Source: Verrucomicrobiaceae bacterium (GTDB taxonomy: Bacteria; Verrucomicrobiota; Verrucomicrobiia; Verrucomicrobiales; Akkermansiaceae). From it: a DNA stretch of 44,044 nt. Of the stretch, positions 42,367 through 44,044 are shown in pieces. The notes under the pieces were generated by a model. It was not told the origin of the DNA and did no database searches. It saw only the letters and a program-made list of their open reading frames with translations. The stretch covers positions 1 to 44,044 of the forward strand of contig JAIXQH010000003.1 in NCBI GenBank assembly GCA_027484055.1, read 5' to 3'. The position numbers and the translations under genes were made by a program. Every line of letters begins with the position of its first letter. Positions within the stretch are counted from its first letter, which is position 1.

Positions 42367-43569
42367 TCAATTCCGCTTTTTCGCAGGGCCGAGTGCTGCT
42401 GTAAGTTCCTCGTCAGTGGCCCAGCCCATCATCCAGAACCTCAGCCTTTCCATCATGCGCTTAGTCGGGAGTTTCCCGCCGCGCCGCGATAGCAGCAGTG
42501 CGGCGATCAGCGCGCAATAGTTCTGAGTCGCGACGCCATCCTCGCTCTCCGCCAGCCAGTGGCGACACGGAAGAAGGCATTTGAGCCACCGGAAAAACAG
42601 TTCGATGGTCCAGCGCAGCTTGTAGATTTCGCAAAGCTCCCATCCTCCGACTTCTTCCAAGGGGAGGTTGGTCAGGATCACGATGTGTTCGCGACCGGGA
42701 CCGGGCACAAGCCGCCAGCCGTTGTCTTTCGCTTCGCGCCAACCCAAAGCGACACGTTTATGGTGGGTAATTCCCCTTTTGCGGTCCTTTTCCGAAACCG
42801 GTATCCTCTCGATTTCCTTGATCACGGAATGGTCCTGAAGTCGAACTACGAAGGACGCACCAACCTCATCCATGCGTCGTAGCAGGCTATAGTCGCCGGA
42901 GTAATTGCAGTCACCCACATAGACGACGCCAACTTCCAGCAGTCCGTGGCGCATCACCGAGCGTTCACATTCGCGGGCAGCAACGAGCTTTGCCCCGCCC
43001 GCGCCGGGTTCGAACAGATGCCAGCGCAGGTGCAGCCTGACTGCATTTTGTTTGGTGGAAAACTGGTCCCGCCAGTGCGCCCAACCCATCCTCGGAAGCA
43101 CTTCCCGAGGCTGCTATCAATCGCTTAGAGATTTGCGGCCTTTCATGGCGCGGGCGAGCGATTCGGGCGGGTCTCCTGCGACGTCCTTCATCAGCTCGCG
43201 CAGGACGGCGGCGACCAGCTCGGGATCAAAGACACTCTGGGCCTCCGAGAAGCTTCCCAAGCTGACTTTTGGCAGTCCGGTCCGACTCCGGTATTCTTCG
43301 AGTTTCGATGTCTCGCAAAGTCCCCGCATCGTGTCCACAAGGGGATTGAGCAGGGTGAAGAGAACCATGGGAAAATAATCAGAGGCGTCAAACTTGCGCC
43401 GTGGATCCAGTTCGCGTGGTGACTGAGTCCGCCGCGAGTCGAGTCTGGCGAAGACTTCCCGGAACCGCTCCAGTAGCTTGAACCCTTGAAGGCTGGAAAC
43501 ATCGGATAAAACGGTTGTGGTCTTGCGCGGCACAGGGAAGGTTATGCCAGTCCGGGATCTAACGTACAA
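42367..43569 (-). pseudogene. IS4-family transposase interrupted at the first catalytic Asp
   Basis: The upstream part (43117-43569) encodes the N-terminal 150 residues and the downstream part (42367-43101) the catalytic C-terminal 244; both are in the same frame, separated by TGA TAG at 43114-43119. The second catalytic block VGDCNYSGDY and the YREK signature YKLRWTIELFFRWLK are intact. Around the stops an alternative frame reads AIDSSL, the usual first-Asp motif, so a one-base insertion and a one-base deletion about 15 nt apart would explain the break. Either the gene is dead or the two sites are sequencing errors. The true start may be GTG at 43533. Confidence 0.85.
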
Positions 43570-43616
43570 GTTACATTTCTGTCACAAAGCCGCCTACAAA
43601 AATGAACCAGATTCCA

Positions 43617-43632
43617 TGCCGAACACTACTGG
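43617..43632. repeat. IS4-element right inverted repeat
   Basis: TGCCGAACACTACTGG is the exact reverse complement of 42191-42206. Target duplication CGTCTCG lies directly outside at 43633-43639. Confidence 0.9.
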
Positions 43633-43639
43633 CGTCTCG

Positions 43640-43953
43640 CACCAGCCCGTTGTCCGGGCGTCAAGCCCGGGTTCGATGGATAAGTTAGGCAGGATACCTC
43701 CGCAAGGGCCGGCACGAAACGCTCAAGGCACCTTCATACCTGAACATTCGCACAAATTCTGAGGAGCAGCCGTATCTGTCGCTCCCCTAGTCTTCAGTGC
43801 CGGGGATTATTTAGCCACGGATTATGGAGATTTCACGGAGGGGAGGAGGAGTGCATTTTTATTTAGCGTTCAGCGGCAAATTCTGATTAAGGGACAGTCC
43901 CATAATAAGTTTTTTCCCTTGCCACTCCAGCAGCCACTCGATAGCCTCTACCC
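43640..43953. other. 314-bp intergenic region before the RAYT gene
   Basis: No gene is visible. It holds a short palindrome CCCGGGCTTGAC-like area near 43660, a repeat-like CCACGGATTATGG stretch at 43815-43827 and the palindrome GGGACAGTCCC at 43891-43901. Confidence 0.5.
43891..43901. repeat. REP-like palindrome upstream of RAYT
   Basis: GGGAC-A-GTCCC is a perfect short palindrome within TTAAGGGACAGTCCCATAA, 52 bp before the RAYT start codon. Elements with GGGACxGTCCC next to RAYT-type transposases are familiar to me from other genomes. Confidence 0.55.
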
Positions 43954-44044
43954 ATGAGACAAGCGCGGTGGCTCGTAAGCCGACGGACTGGAGAGCGTAA
44001 GCCGGTCTTTTATCATGTGATTTCTCGCGTGGTGGAGCGGCGGC
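43954..44044 (+). CDS. REP-associated tyrosine transposase (RAYT, Y1_Tnp), 5' part only
   Basis: The ATG at 43954 opens a frame to the right edge, encoding 30 residues that include VFYHVISRVVERR. The YHVxSR-type block is the N-terminal hallmark of Y1/REP-associated transposases, in which a later HUH motif and Tyr cut single-stranded DNA at REP hairpins. The catalytic part is outside the window. A palindrome lies just upstream. Confidence 0.75.
   Translation, partial: MRQARWLVSRRTGERKPVFYHVISRVVERR

Larger units (their letters stand above)
42191..43632 (-). mobile_element. IS4-family insertion sequence, complete ends
   Basis: The element is 1442 bp, with perfect 16-bp terminal inverted repeats CCAGTAGTGTTCGGCA at 42191-42206 and, inverted, at 43617-43632. 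A 7-bp direct repeat CGTCTCG flanks it at 42184-42190 and 43633-43639, marking the target duplication. It contains one transposase of IS4 type on the minus strand. The non-coding left part (42207-42366) shows nothing further. It inserted just past the aminotransferase gene. Confidence 0.9.

Overview
The window reads as one contiguous piece of a GC-rich bacterial chromosome. It most likely comes from the Verrucomicrobiota, near the Verrucomicrobiales (Haloferula/Luteolibacter-like). That placement is an inference from protein style, weak or absent Shine-Dalgarno sequences, a GxxExxY gene, REP-like palindromes with a RAYT transposase, and an MntR-type regulator. No rRNA gene is present to settle it.

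Layout. 1-9134: an edge-truncated secreted PA14-like/calcium-repeat protein, a PDZ protein, a HAD phosphatase, tsaD, a KefB-type antiporter, a DEDDh exonuclease, a secreted unknown with a PD-(D/E)XK-like pattern, and mntR. A 513-bp gene-free stretch follows, carrying an eleven-unit 21-bp tandem array in front of an uncharacterised 229-aa protein, closed by a strong terminator. 9135-17315: a defence-type accessory island with a TOPRIM-like/AAA ATPase pair, a 1652-aa single-chain type ISP restriction-modification enzyme, and a ParE/RelE-type toxin-antitoxin pair lying between two copies of the 3' end of dnaB. 17316-26573: housekeeping genes dnaB, dtd, carA, purA, uppS, prfA, hemC and a cobA-hemD fusion. 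A 438-bp GxxExxY gene cassette with 31-bp terminal inverted repeats sits exactly between carA and purA. 26659-30183: tRNA-Thr(CGU), a CAP-domain lipoprotein, rnhB, yraN, an isochorismate synthase and rplI. 30184-36095: a repeat-rich gap, a P1B metal-export ATPase divergent from a two-component system, and mrp. 36232-42168: trxB, a NIPSNAP protein, an AT-rich orphan gene, argG, dapA and a class V aminotransferase. 42191-43632: a complete IS4-family element with 16-bp inverted repeats and a 7-bp target duplication, whose transposase is broken at the catalytic Asp. The window ends inside a RAYT (REP-associated tyrosine transposase) gene.

How the genes connect. The island genes would act together against foreign DNA. 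The ATPase/TCS block is probably a metal-stress module. hemC and cobA-hemD give consecutive tetrapyrrole steps. argG, dapA and the aminotransferase are amino-acid genes. Dispersed palindromes with the core GTAGCGTCG occur three times, once inside the restriction-enzyme coding sequence, and a RAYT of the kind that mobilises such palindromes is present at the right edge.

Most worth a second look: the inverted-repeat GxxExxY cassette, the 21-bp array with its partner gene, the dnaB 3'-end duplication around the toxin-antitoxin genes, and the TOPRIM/ATPase pair. All family names come from reading motifs; no database search was possible.
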